From Chinchilla lanigera (taxonomy: Eukaryota > Chordata > Mammalia > Rodentia > Chinchillidae): a DNA stretch of 64,000 nt. Of the stretch, positions 1-10,400 are shown one piece after another. The stretch covers positions 14,922,273 to 14,986,272 of the forward strand of contig NW_004955446.1 of the NCBI RefSeq assembly GCF_000276665.1, given 5' to 3'. The number at the start of each line of letters is the position of its first letter. Position 1 is the stretch's first letter. The notes below the pieces were generated by a model. The model was not told where the DNA came from. It saw nothing but the letters and a program-made list of their open reading frames with translations, and searched no databases. The translations under genes were made by a program, and so were the position numbers.

Positions 1-620
1 GAGATGATGGGGGAATACTGGCCTTCAGAACCAGGATCTCCAGGTCATCAGTGGAAAGTGTGTGGGCCTCAGCTATGAACCTGATGGTGGCCAGTCAAGG
101 GCCACTGCTCTGGGTTCCTCAGGGAACCCAGAGGGAGGGTGGGTCTCACTCCCAACAGAGAGGTTCATAGAGCCTGGGACCACTCCTGAGCTGCTTCCCT
201 GTCCCAAAGGAGCAGGGCGGGGTGTAGGGACAGGCCTCACCCACCAACAGAGAGGTCCACAGAGACAGGGCCTCTCCTGCGTTGCTTCCCTGCACCCAGG
301 CTGCTTCCTGTGGTATAAAAATGAATGGTTTTCTGAACTGTAAGAGCTTCACCCAGTAGCATGTTGCACCTCTGGAGAGGCAGTGGTTTGAGTCTTTTCC
401 TGACATCATCTAGGTACCTTGATATCAGTCATACCACAGGAATTTCCTGTCCTTTCTTCACTTCTTCCTCCAGGAGAAATGGTTGTAATCATTTTACTTG
501 CACATGGTCCAACAGCTTCAGTTTGATCTATCATTTTGTTTTGACCAAGTCAGCAACATGCATAGAAATAATATAGCTTTCCCTAGAATTCCATAGTTCT
601 CCTGTCAAAGGACTGAGTCT
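1..620. repeat. Possible LTR-derived segment with a two-unit tandem repeat
   Basis: This segment is more GC-rich than what follows. It holds two imperfect copies of a unit of about 92 bases: ccaacagagaggttcatag begins at 152 and ccaacagagaggtccacag at 244, each followed by a tgcttccctg block. A TATA-like tataaaa lies near 314. Repeated GC-rich units upstream of a TATA box would suit the U3 part of an LTR, but I see no TG...CA ends, target duplication or primer-binding site, so this is only a suggestion. The open frames across it (62-343 plus, 146-409 minus) have no recognisable domain and I do not call them genes. Confidence 0.25.
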
Positions 621-1363
621 TGAGGAACAAGATATCAGAATGAATGGTAGATTAACAGCAGCTAGGAGTGACTTATCCCATAGGTCATCCTACCCAAACA
701 TGTGAAAGGGGAATCATAACCTTAGAATCATCTGGGAGAAACAGCTCATTCTGATTCTGAACTTGGCTGTTTAGTGTCTCAAAGGGGTGTGCTTCTGGAG
801 CTGAGGAGGTCCCTTGTGAATAGGCAAATACAATTACCCAGCTTCCATGGATGTAGCCACCATTTTAGGTTCACTGATTCCTCTTCCCCTCAGCCTCACC
901 GCCGCCATGCCAGGTCTTTGTCTCAGTGCAGCCCATCACAGACCACTGCCCTAGATAACTGCCAGTTAAAATGCTTGGGTGAATTTGCTCAAGAAAGTGA
1001 GGTCTTTATCAAATTCTTAGTTAAAATGTGTGTGCCCAAGTATAACATTTATTTATCTCAGATTAAAAAGCAAGCCTAGGTTTGTTTTCATCAGCTCCAA
1101 ATTTGCTTTGACACAAGAATGTTGACACTGAAACCTGGACTACGGTATGATCACAAGCTTTTAACTAAAGGGTGGCCCTCAGTGTAGGATTTCTCTAATG
1201 TGACAGTACTTGAATATCCTATAGAGCTTTAACTGTAATAGCATGTGAAAGGCTTGCTCTACACTAAGAGGGGTTGTAGCATTCTTGAACAGATGCAATT
1301 TGAAGTGCTGTTCTGTTCTCAGAAATGTAGCTGGGAACAGGAAGGCTTTAGCTACTCTTACAA

Positions 1364-1365
<2 letters not shown>
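621..1365. other. No recognisable feature
   Basis: Unique-looking sequence. A 101-codon open frame at 774-1079 (plus) has no recognisable domain, no clear start context and no upstream promoter. It covers a locally CpG-bearing patch (caccgccgccatg near 898-910). I do not call it a gene. Confidence 0.5.

Positions 1366-1403
<38 letters not shown>
1366..1403. repeat. (CA)n microsatellite
   Basis: About 19 uninterrupted CA dinucleotides, followed by ctctgttg. It accounts for the low-complexity tails of the open frames on both strands here. Confidence 0.97.
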
Positions 1404-1408
<5 letters not shown>

Positions 1409-3080
1409 TGTCTGTTGCTTACAGTAGCAAATAAATAGTATAAATGGTATATCTAACATGTTTTTCTGGTTCCTCTTGGTCTTTTGTCATATAAACTGTA
1501 TTTTCTTTGTATAATTTATAAAGATGGAGAAATGAAATTTTTATTCAACTTGCTTTTGTTATTTGGAGCATTGTGTTCTGACAAATCTGCTTGTGACAAG
1601 CAGAGGAACATTAAAAGCTGACACCTGCTATTAAGTTGGAATTTTTGATGAGGTTCAAAGATGGATCTTCCTGACCTGGAAAAATAAATCAAGGTCACCA
1701 ACTGACTCATACAAAGTCTTTTCAGCCATTTATATTACAATGTAATTATAGCAAACTGATGTACAATCTATGAAAAGCTGTAACCTAGTCACACTGATAC
1801 ATATGCATTGTGTGATGAATAAATGAAAAGAGTAAAATATGCCAAGAAAATTGCCTGTTTTTCATCTTGAGGAGGTTCTATGAATTGTACAACTATTTTA
1901 AAATAAACATTAGTTTCTGGATCCCCACCCTTCAGTGATATTCAAGTTGTTTTGATTTTCTTTAATTTTGCTAGTATTCATTTATTATTATTATTATCAC
2001 TACTACTGCTACTTCTAGCACCTAAAACATAGTTTTACTACTTCATCTGATTCTAGAAATGAACATTATTCCAGAACTAAAATATTCTCTCTGGTTAGAA
2101 TATTGGAAAAACATCTAATTTTATACCATCACACTTTACACCAAACACTCTGCAGAGGATATGTAGGGCATTCCTATGCTGCAATGCTGTTCAGAAATTG
2201 AAGGAAGGAAAAGTCCTTATCTCTACAAACTTCTTTCTTATTTATTTCAGATTTAGAATCAGTCACATTAAATCACTTTATAGCTCTCTACTCTAGGAAT
2301 ATTAGTACAAATCACAAATGGGAAATTCCATACGGTGCTGTCAGTGCAATTTATTATTTGCAGTATTTTATCTCGGATGAAAAGAGGAGGGGTTTGTTGA
2401 CAGAAAGTTTGTATGGATCTGGAAGATAATAGCTAAGAATTTGCTAGTTTTAAAATATAATAAGGCAGCAAATTAGCCTTTTAGTTGTTATTAATCGAGA
2501 ACAGCTCCTTCCATTAGTTGTAGCTGGGAGGAAAAGAAACAAAAGTCCTAAAAACAAGCAAACAGAGAACAGCCCAGAAATGAGAAAGAAGCAAATGTAG
2601 GTAATGTAGTGTATACTAAGCTTGACCGAAAAAATTCATCTGCAGGTAGAGAAAAGGGGAATATGCCGACACATGTAAAAAGCTGAGGAAACTGGAAAAC
2701 TAAATCACATCAGACAATGCAGAGCAGGGTAAATGGGACTGTATCACTGCGCATGTCCACTGGTTCATACGCAGATGGAGCACTTTTGTGGAATTAGTTT
2801 GGCTCCTGTTCAGTTCCCAGTGATATCAGTACTACATCTCTCCTACAGTTGAATAAGTAGGGGATTAACATATTTCCAGATTCACTTTACTATGTACCTT
2901 AATTGCTGATTTCTTATATTGAAAAAAATGTCTGTGGCTACTGCACAGACAAATGATTTTACTCAAAGACATGGCAAATTGTAGACATTCTAGGATAAAC
3001 TGAGAGCTTTAAAAAAATTTAAAGAAGAAAAGATTTCTTTCTGCATTATTTTTCATATTTTCAAACTGCAGATATATTTT
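1404..3080. other. No recognisable feature
   Basis: AT-rich sequence with no convincing coding frame. A short TTA-repeat patch is at about 1981-1997. I see no interspersed repeat I can name. Confidence 0.5.
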
Positions 3081-3084
3081 TAAA

Positions 3085-3660
3085 ATAAACTTTTTGTATG
3101 TGTTTGTAGTATGTAATGGTTACATTCCTTGTATGGAATCCGTGGCTATAAATAATGCATTTTGTTTACATTTTATCATTCCCTTTCTCTAGCTTCCCTC
3201 CCCTTTCCTCCATCTCTTGATCTTTCTCCCATTTGATAAAGATCTATCTCCCTGCTTTCTATGATCTAAATTTTACTTTTCTCTTTATTTAGAATTTGGG
3301 TTTTTCATATCTGATAAACTGTGCAATACTTATGTATTTGTCTCTGGTTTACTTCACTAATCATTATAGTCTCAAGATCCATCCATTCTCCTGAAAATGA
3401 CTCAAGTTATCTTTCTTTATGGCAGGGTAGTACTCCGTTATGTGTACATACCACATTTTCCTTATCTATTCATCTATTAATGGACACATAGGCTGTTTCC
3501 CAGATTTGTGTATTATGAATTATGCCACTATAAACATAGGTATGTATGTGTAAGTGTGATATGTCTTTACCTCTTTTCACATGGTACCTAGTAGGGAATA
3601 GCTGAGTCAAATGAGATGTCTACTTTTAGTTTTTTGGGAACTCTCCTGACTGCATGAATT
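3085..3660 (-). mobile_element. L1 LINE 3' portion, reverse orientation
   Basis: Read on the minus strand this is the end of L1 ORF2 and the start of its 3' UTR. The block with cattaatggacacataggctg-like wording at about 3465-3500, followed by a stretch ending ctataaacatagg, is the reverse complement of the usual 'ccatcaacagatgaatggat' region of L1. The pyrimidine-rich block at 3180-3300 (cttccctcccctttcctcc) matches the purine-rich 3' UTR seen in the other L1 ends in this window (14100-14300, 61450-61570). Frames are broken and the element is 5'-truncated, so it is a dead copy. Confidence 0.75.
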
Positions 3661-3861
3661 TAATATTATCAGATGTGATATTTTTGCACACATATTTTCT
3701 GCCTTGGCAAGTCAATTTTAGCATTGTTATGAATTTATTTTTAATTAACTATTATTTTACATGAAATATTATTAAGTATACTTCTTTTATTTTTCCTTTT
3801 CTTTTTATGTATGTAGCTATAACAAAAAACATATATAGCTACCATGCATAATGGTTTTTTC

Positions 3862-3943
3862 TTTCATTTGGTGTGGGGAATTGATCTCAGGACCTTACGC
3901 TTGCCAGGCAGGTGCTTGTACCACTGAGCTATATCGCCAGCAC
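3862..3943 (-). mobile_element. ID-like tRNA-derived SINE, reverse (copy before gap)
   Basis: On the minus strand this reads as a tRNA-derived SINE: atatagctcagtggtacaag contains the Pol III A-box, followed by cacctgcctggcaagcg and a B-box-like region. It lies directly before the assembly gap, and a 15-T run at 3962-3976 runs into the Ns. The same 118 bp reappears after the gap. Confidence 0.85.
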
Positions 3944-3976
3944 AATGGGAAATCTATGAGATTTTTTTTTTTTTTT

Positions 3977-4076
3977 NNNNNNNNNNNNNNNNNNNNNNNN
4001 NNNNNNNNNNNNNNNNNNNNNNNNNNNNNNNNNNNNNNNNNNNNNNNNNNNNNNNNNNNNNNNNNNNNNNNNNNNN
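3977..4076. other. Assembly gap (100 N)
   Basis: Exactly 100 N, the conventional size for a gap of unknown length. Both flanks carry the same 118-bp sequence (3859-3976 and 4077-4194), so the gap may hide little or no real sequence. Confidence 0.98.
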
Positions 4077-4079
4077 TTC

Positions 4080-4161
4080 TTTCATTTGGTGTGGGGAATT
4101 GATCTCAGGACCTTATGCTTGCCAGGCAGGTGCTTGTACCACTGAGCTATATCACCAGCTC
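4080..4161 (-). mobile_element. ID-like SINE, reverse (copy after gap)
   Basis: Same element as at 3862-3943, displaced by exactly 218 bases, with four substitutions over the shared 118 bp and no indel. It again ends in a 15-T run (4180-4194). It is either a tandem duplicate or an unmerged contig overlap. Confidence 0.85.
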
Positions 4162-4194
4162 AATAGGAAATCTATGAGATTTTTTTTTTTTTTT

Positions 4195-4268
4195 GGTACT
4201 GGGAATTGAACTCAGAACCTCATGCTTGCCAGGCAGGAACTCTGCCACTGAGCTATATCCCTGGCCCT
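4195..4268 (-). mobile_element. ID-like SINE, reverse, diverged copy
   Basis: Immediately follows the T-run of the previous copy. It starts ggtactgggaattgaactc and ends agctatatccctggccc, the reverse of the same tRNA-derived SINE class. It is clearly diverged from its neighbour, so it is a separate insertion. The T-run before it is its own A-rich tail in reverse. Confidence 0.85.
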
Positions 4269-6944
4269 GCGTAATGTTCATAAAGCAGCTAGTTTGCTTT
4301 GTGTTTCATGTACGGTTTTCCTTTTTAGATCTGGCACATTATAAATAAAATTAGAACATCTGTCACTAGTATTCTAAATTCTGCCAGACAGAACTATTAA
4401 CATGAAAAAGCAAAACCGACCCCCCCCACACCAAAAAGCACCCCCAAAACACTGCTACTGCTTTTCATGGATCACCCTTCAGCCAATCGCAGTGACAAAA
4501 TAGTTGTACAATCAGTAGATTAGTCAGACCACCAGGGCACAGGACACCAATTCTGTGGCTGAAGCAAATGTGCTATTAAGAAAGCAGCCAAGCAAAAGCG
4601 TGCTGTTCTGACATTCCTCTCGCTGCCTGGGAATATAGAATGCCTTCTTTGAGCAGATGAAAGAGCACAGTGATTACCATAATTAAAGCATACATATATG
4701 GCACAGTTGTGACGGTTTAAACTTCCAACAAATAAAGATTAGCCCCACCTGGAAATCTGCCACGGTGATTGTGGCCACCAAGTTCATATATTAGTGGCAA
4801 TACCCACTTAAAGAAGGCACAACCCTGAATTCAAAGGCTCTGCTTGCCTCTTGGAAATATGGTACCAGAATCTATTTACACATCATAGGGTTTGGAAGAA
4901 AATATAAACTTGTTGTCTTCAACCCACTCATGTTTTCTAACCAGGCAACAGAAACTGAGAAGGTTGGTAGAGAAGGCAGAACATATTTCTCCCTCTGTGA
5001 GACCCTAGCAGTAAAACAGCCCCAGAAAGTCACATTAATTATTAGGCAGTGAAGGTTGGACTGGCAAGCGTCTTGTCTGTTAGTGCCCGGGGTTACTCTG
5101 AGTCTTCAAATGTGCCACTAACATGAATAGCTGTATGCAGTTATAGGTACCTTGTAGATTAAGGAGGTTTGCATATTTCCAGCACTTGAATAGTTTAAGT
5201 TTTTAAAAAAATGCACTGGGTAATTCACCAACTTGCCTCTAGCATTAGATTTTTGCCACAAATGAAAAATTGTATGTGTGTGAGTGTGTGTTTATTTTGT
5301 AGAGCAGTATAATATAAAGTGATGGTTGGTAATACTTCTATGCATTTAATAACCCAGGTAGAGGTAGAGATTTACTTTTCTAGAATAGTAACTACTAAGG
5401 AATATTTCTAGTCTATGTCTTTAAAAACTAAACCTGAGGTTAAATTGTGAACACTAAATTAAAGCATGTATCTACTCTTAAAATAATCTCCCCTAAACTC
5501 TCCTTCATCTTACATATAAATTCATTTCAGTTACTAAATATCTACATTTTATGTTAGAATTCAAACATATTTTAGAGAGAAAATGTCTTTTTTTTATGCC
5601 AACCAACTAATTCATCAAGTATTTGTTAAATACCTCTATAACTGGTTACCTAAGGGGGTTGATAACATACCAGAAGATATTTTTAAATATGTATTGGCAT
5701 TTTTTATGAGATACCAATGAATTGGAGATAACACTAGTATTTAATCTTTTGGTTCAGGCCATGTTATCATGCAGCACATGTATTATCAATTCCTCCCCAG
5801 TAAAACAGGCAGTTTTCATCTCTGACATCTCCATATCGCCTCTTCTCTGGCTGAGCATCTTCTCCAATATCACAGGAGATTACGCAGCCACAAACAGGGA
5901 CACGTAGAACTGCAGAGCACACACAGGCTCAGGTGGGTCACAGGGATCCGCAGACAAGGCCTGAGCCTTTCCAAGCTTAAGTGGATACTTTTGAGGCCTG
6001 GTTCACATGGTGACTCAGAGGATGTCCGGGGATTGTGCTCCATGTTCCCACCTTGACATACTACTCTACTTGCTTTTTGCTCCTCTTTCTTCTTTCCTGT
6101 ACCCATGTCTTTGATTTAAATCAAAATACAAAGGGATGAATTCTCTGAAGACTAGTTTCATTTTTTTTCTCCATATTTATATTTAGCTGTTATTGAATCC
6201 ACTAATGCAAACTTTTCTATTTTGAAAGCACAAGTGAATGTTCTTAATATCAATCAGAAAGGGTAGTCAGCAAATATGCCTGATTCCTACTAAGTGTTCT
6301 TAATGAATGCACACATAGATAGTGCTGGGAGCCCCAAACTGAAGTCATATTAAGAAATGAACAGTACATGACTACATAACAGATTACTGAAACAAAATAG
6401 AAACTGTGTGTGGGCAGAGGAGGATATGATTAGACATAGATATCTTAATAAACATCACAATGATTATGGTATATGGAGAGGAGAAAGAAAATATTACAAT
6501 AAAAGTCACACAAATTGAAGTGACACATCAGAAGGAAGTTGTTCATGAAAAGGACACATGCATATACATTTATGTAACATTGGTTCCAGAAAACATATGT
6601 GCATTATAACACAGTTACATGAAAGCTATAGAGAGTTAAAGTATACTTCATATGATACTTAAGAAGTTAAGTAAGTACATAATAGGTTTTAGGCAAAAAT
6701 GTTTCAAATTATTAATTGATTTAATGTAGCACTCCTGCAGCTAGCATGTGCAGAATGCTGTAATGTAGGTCACATTATTTCCTGATGATGTCCAGCAAAG
6801 GTGGTTTAGCTGCAGTTAGGGTTTTCAGCACACTTAGATTTACAAAATACATTTACACCACTGCACCATTTAAAATTCAAGATAATTAGCAACCCGTCAT
6901 TACTGTGAATCTTAAGTCTTTCCAAAATACCCATAAATTTATTC
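4269..6944. other. No recognisable feature
   Basis: Mostly unique, AT-rich sequence. A C-rich then A-rich patch is at about 4418-4450. Open frames at 5722-5907 (plus) and 5870-6106 (minus) show no domain, splice context or codon pattern I can support. Confidence 0.5.
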
Positions 6945-7195
6945 AATGAAGATTTATTGAGTACAAATTATTATGGTTTCTTGTTGGAAATATACTGATA
7001 TGCAACCACAGACATAATCTGTGCCTTCACATACATGTACATATACTGCAATAAGTAATAGTGGAATTAATCAAATGATCATAAAAATGAGTGCATAGTT
7101 AGACTTGGCCCATATAGTAGGTCCAGGGAAGTATCTATGAGAAAGTGACATTGGAGCTAAGAGCTGAATGATTGATAGATAAATGATTTTAATTG
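6945..7195 (-). repeat. Ancient LINE-like repeat, probably L2/CR1 class
   Basis: The order tttattcaatgaagatttattgag, then agaaagtgacattggagctaag, agagctgaatg follows the pattern of an old mammalian-wide repeat usually placed with L2-class LINEs, in reverse. It is strongly decayed. The family name is from memory of the pattern, not from a search. Confidence 0.35.
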
Positions 7196-7258
7196 AAGTA
7201 TAGGAGTAAAAGAATCAGAAAATTAGCAAATTTGTCTTTTGAGAAAAATTTTCTTGGA

Positions 7259-7387
7259 CTGAGTGTGGGGGCTCATGCCTGTAATCCTAGTACTTGGGAG
7301 GCCGAGGCAGGAGGATTATTGCGAGTTTGAGGCCAGCTTGGGCTACAAAGTGAGCTCAAGATCAGCTTGCACTTCATAATGAGACCC
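7259..7387 (+). mobile_element. B1 SINE, 5' part (interrupted)
   Basis: 7SL-derived B1: ggctcatgcctgtaatcct, then gggaggccgaggcaggagga, gtttgaggccagcttgggc and gagaccctg. It resumes after the LTR insertion at 8014 with cctgtctcaaaaag and an A-run. A 15-bp target duplication aaaaattttcttgga flanks the whole composite (7244-7258 and 8043-8057), which shows the B1 landed first. Confidence 0.93.
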
Positions 7388-8013
7388 TGTATCAGTCAGG
7401 GTTTACTAGAGAAACAGATATAATACAAGATATACAAATACAAGAAAGTACAAGTGTGGCTGACAGTGCTCAGCCACACAGTTGGATGAGCCTAGTCCGA
7501 GGCCTAGAGCTCACTGCAGTCTTTGTGCAAGTCATTATCAAGAGGCTCATGGATCTGTGACAGAATACTGAAGAATCTATGATGAAGGCCAAAGAGTCTA
7601 CACCAGAAAGCTGAAGAGTCCCAGGTGGAAGGCAAACAGTCTGCACCAGAAGCCGGGAAATGACCAAGCTGAAGGCAAAGATCAGAGCTCCTCCGAAGAA
7701 TGAGCAATCAGTCCTTCCTCACTTCCCTGTTATTGTATGTAGCCTACCTACCCTGGGGAGGGGTGGGGGAGGTCCTCTATACTCACACGATCTCCATGCC
7801 TTCCACTTGCACAGGCTCAGGATGGATACAAAGTGAGGACCCTGACTCCCTGCTGGGTCACATAGTTAACCTTCTGAACTTCTCAAGTCGACATGATGAA
7901 CAACACCCTAGAGCAGGAAGGGCATGCTCTTTTCACCCCAGGATATAGAACTGCTGAGTCACTTAGGTAAGCTTCTAGACTCCTCAAGTTGACACAATGT
8001 ATGAACCATAACA
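7388..8013 (+). mobile_element. Solo LTR, ERVL/MLT2-like, inserted in a B1
   Basis: A 626-bp unit beginning tgtatcagtcagggtttact and ending gaaccataaca, so it has the TG...CA ends of an LTR. It is flanked by a 5-bp duplication, gaccc (7383-7387) and gatcc (8014-8018), one base apart. It splits the B1 exactly at gagaccc|tgtctc. The ends and the agctcactgcag block near 7507-7520 are shared with the element at 44918-45480. The ERVL/MLT2 family name rests on the start and end wording. No internal proviral region is present, so it is a solo LTR left after recombination. Confidence 0.72.
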
Positions 8014-8042
8014 GATCCTGTCTCAAAAAGACCAAAAAAAAA
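8014..8042 (+). mobile_element. B1 SINE, 3' part and A-tail
   Basis: Continuation of the interrupted B1: the 3' end cctgtctcaaaaagacc followed by a run of A, then the 3' copy of the 15-bp target duplication at 8043-8057. Confidence 0.9.
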
Positions 8043-8217
8043 AAAAATTTTCTTGGAACATATAGGGCTGAATATATTACCAAATCTGATGCCATCAAAC
8101 AACTGGGAAATCTTGGCAAAGATAATGAAAAGGAACGAGTGCAGCTTGAGCTAAGAAAACAGATACAGAGTCTGAATGTAACAATGCAGCTTCAAGAAAG
8201 ACTGATATGTATGGATT

Positions 8218-8272
<55 letters not shown>

Positions 8273-8277
8273 CAGAC

Positions 8278-8316
<39 letters not shown>

Positions 8317-8317
8317 A
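8218..8317. repeat. (GAAA)n microsatellite
   Basis: About 25 GAAA units with two GACA variants near 8270-8279. Such purine tracts often grow from SINE tails. It abuts a B1-dID-like element. Confidence 0.97.
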
Positions 8318-8480
8318 GCCAACACCCTGAAAGCTGAGAAAAGACAGGAGGATCACCAAGTTTGAGTGCAGCCCAGGAAACTTAGCAAATGAGTAAGAAC
8401 CTCTCTAAAATTTAAAAAGGGCTGGGAATGTAGCTCACTATATGAAGACCCTGAATTCAGCTCCCAGGATTACAAAAAAA
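8318..8480 (+). mobile_element. B1-dID-type composite SINE, degraded
   Basis: A B1-like half (gacaggaggatcaccaagtt, then cctctctaaaatttaaaaag) is joined to an ID-like half (ggctgggaatgtagctcac, then gaattcagctcccagga) and an A-rich end. This B1 plus ID-like fusion is known from several non-muroid rodent families. Confidence 0.7.
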
Positions 8481-10060
8481 GGAGAAGAAACAAATGGAGA
8501 ATGCCTGTTGGTTTTCTACATGGTACGCTGAGGTAGACGGTGATAGTAATGTACAGAAGAAGAACTATAGCATAACTTTTGTCTGACTTTTCCTTGAGTT
8601 CTGACTTTCTCTTGAGATTGTGTAGCATCAAGATACTGAAAGGGAGCTATCACTAGATGTGTGAACATGCATGAGTCTGGAAACTGCAGAACAGGACTTG
8701 TTCAGAGATAAAGCTGTTGAACGTCAGCACCATACAAATTTGTCACTGGCTTTGATGGGATAGCTTAGACTGCAGAGAAGCAGGGTGCAGGGTGTGATGA
8801 GAAAAAGCCTAGAAATAAAAGCACCCTTGAAGATCTCAGATATCTAATGTTTAGACAGTGTTCAATATGCAAAAGGAAAAGCAAGAGAGGTAGAGAGACA
8901 ACAGAAAAGGTATCACAGCAGCTGAGGGAAAAGAGGGCTCTGAGAAAGTTTAACTGACAAGTTCTGTGGATTGGTGAAAGAACAAGCCTGAGCTGCCCAG
9001 TTACTTTGGCAGCAGGTAAGAAAAAAGGACTGAAGGCAAATCTTGGTACAACCACTATGTATTCACTCTAGCCTGGGATCAAGTATTTTAAAATTTCCAG
9101 CATCCATACAGTATTATTGACCCTGCAGAGGCAGTGCTAGGACAAAATGAGAAATGTTTAGCTAGTGCTTAGCAACACAGGCTTCGTTAATAAAGAAATT
9201 TCACCAAGGACAAAGGAGGATTTGGTTGGATTCACAACAACCATGTAACCTCCTCCATACTTTTATAATGAAGAGAAATTGAAACCCTGGTTCCTAAGTT
9301 TAATGTATTGTGGTAAATCTGGGTAGTACAAAGTGACTCCTTTAGGAATTCAAGCAGCTAAAGATTCATAGAACCATGGTTGTCACAGAGCTCATTATGG
9401 TTAAACCACATTTATTGAGCACCTCAGGTAGGGAGTAGCAACCCTGCACTCAGGCATTTTCCACACACCATCCTTTTCTGTATTACTTAAGCTATTGTAC
9501 CTATTTTTTAGGGTTTTTTCTCCTTTTAGTTCCCTGAGAGTCCATGGTGATTTCCACTTGGGTCAAGTTAAATTGTGATGATTTCAAATAGTGGCCTGTG
9601 GCTGAAAATCATTCCTTCTTGCCACACAGTTGCTAATTTGTTCTTTTAATCTATTGTGAGGCTATTGTTTTTCCTTTTTCCTGTAATAAAACTTAAATTT
9701 GAAACAATGAGTAGATTGTTTATGCAGTTTTAATGCTGATGTATATTTGCTATATGTATTTAGTAGTAGTCAGGCAAATTTACTAACTTCCATTTCTGTT
9801 TATGGTAAGGCTATTCACTGATGTGCTCAAAATAATGGTTTACATTAGTTAGTCTCTGTCTTTAATGTCCATCTAAATAACCTGAAAAGCTTATTAAAAG
9901 TGCTCACCTCAGCCTTCAGTGATAGCATTTCTGATTCGCTAGGGTCTTCTTTGGTTTGCAGAACTATCAATTATTAAAAAGCTACCGACATCATTCTAGC
10001 TTCTACTGAGCACTTAGTGCAGGAAGACTAGTGACAAACTATTGAAGGTCCAACTGGACA
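8481..10060. other. No recognisable feature
   Basis: Unique-looking intergenic or intronic sequence. The minus-strand open frame at 8765-9055 is leucine/serine-rich from a purine-rich plus strand and matches no family I know. Confidence 0.5.
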
Positions 10061-10064
10061 TACT

Positions 10065-10245
10065 GGATCTGAATCCACACTCCGTCACTCGTATCTGTGA
10101 GACCTTAGACCATTTACTTATGCTCAAGTTCTCATGTATGTAAAATGTAAATGATATACAAAATAGTAGCTGCATCACAGTTTTGTTGTGAGGATTAAAT
10201 GGTCACATAAAAGTCTTAGCCCTGAGCCTTGCACACACTAAATGG
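10065..10245 (+). repeat. MIR SINE
   Basis: Shows the MIR order in the plus direction: a 'ctgaatccaca...cgtc' start, then tctgtgagaccttagacca, cttatgctcaagttctcatg, tgtaaaatgtaaatgata and tgttgtgaggattaaatgg, ending near ccttgcacacacta. The core gtgaggattaaatg is diagnostic. Confidence 0.85.
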
Positions 10246-10341
10246 ATGAGTTCCTTGGAGAGCAGAGTCTATGGCAGGAATTTGGTTATAGTTGCTTTGG
10301 AAAGGTGATTTTAGGAACCACAGGTATGGAAGAAAAAGAGA

Positions 10342-10400
10342 GGGGGCTGGGGATTTAGCTCAGCGGCATAGAGTTGAATGGGATTCAACCCTAGAGAGGG
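10342..10400 (+). mobile_element. ID-like SINE with internal deletion
   Basis: Starts ggggctggggatttagctca, identical to the young copies at 17134 and 62441, through cagcggcatag. It then jumps to a gggattcaaccctagag end, missing the middle of the SINE. Confidence 0.75.

Noticed and set aside
1179..1427. Frames with repeated Cys-Val or Thr-His
   Set aside because: Products of the (CA)n tract.
8095..8325. Minus-strand frame with FLSFFLSFF repeats
   Set aside because: Simple translation of the (GAAA)n microsatellite.
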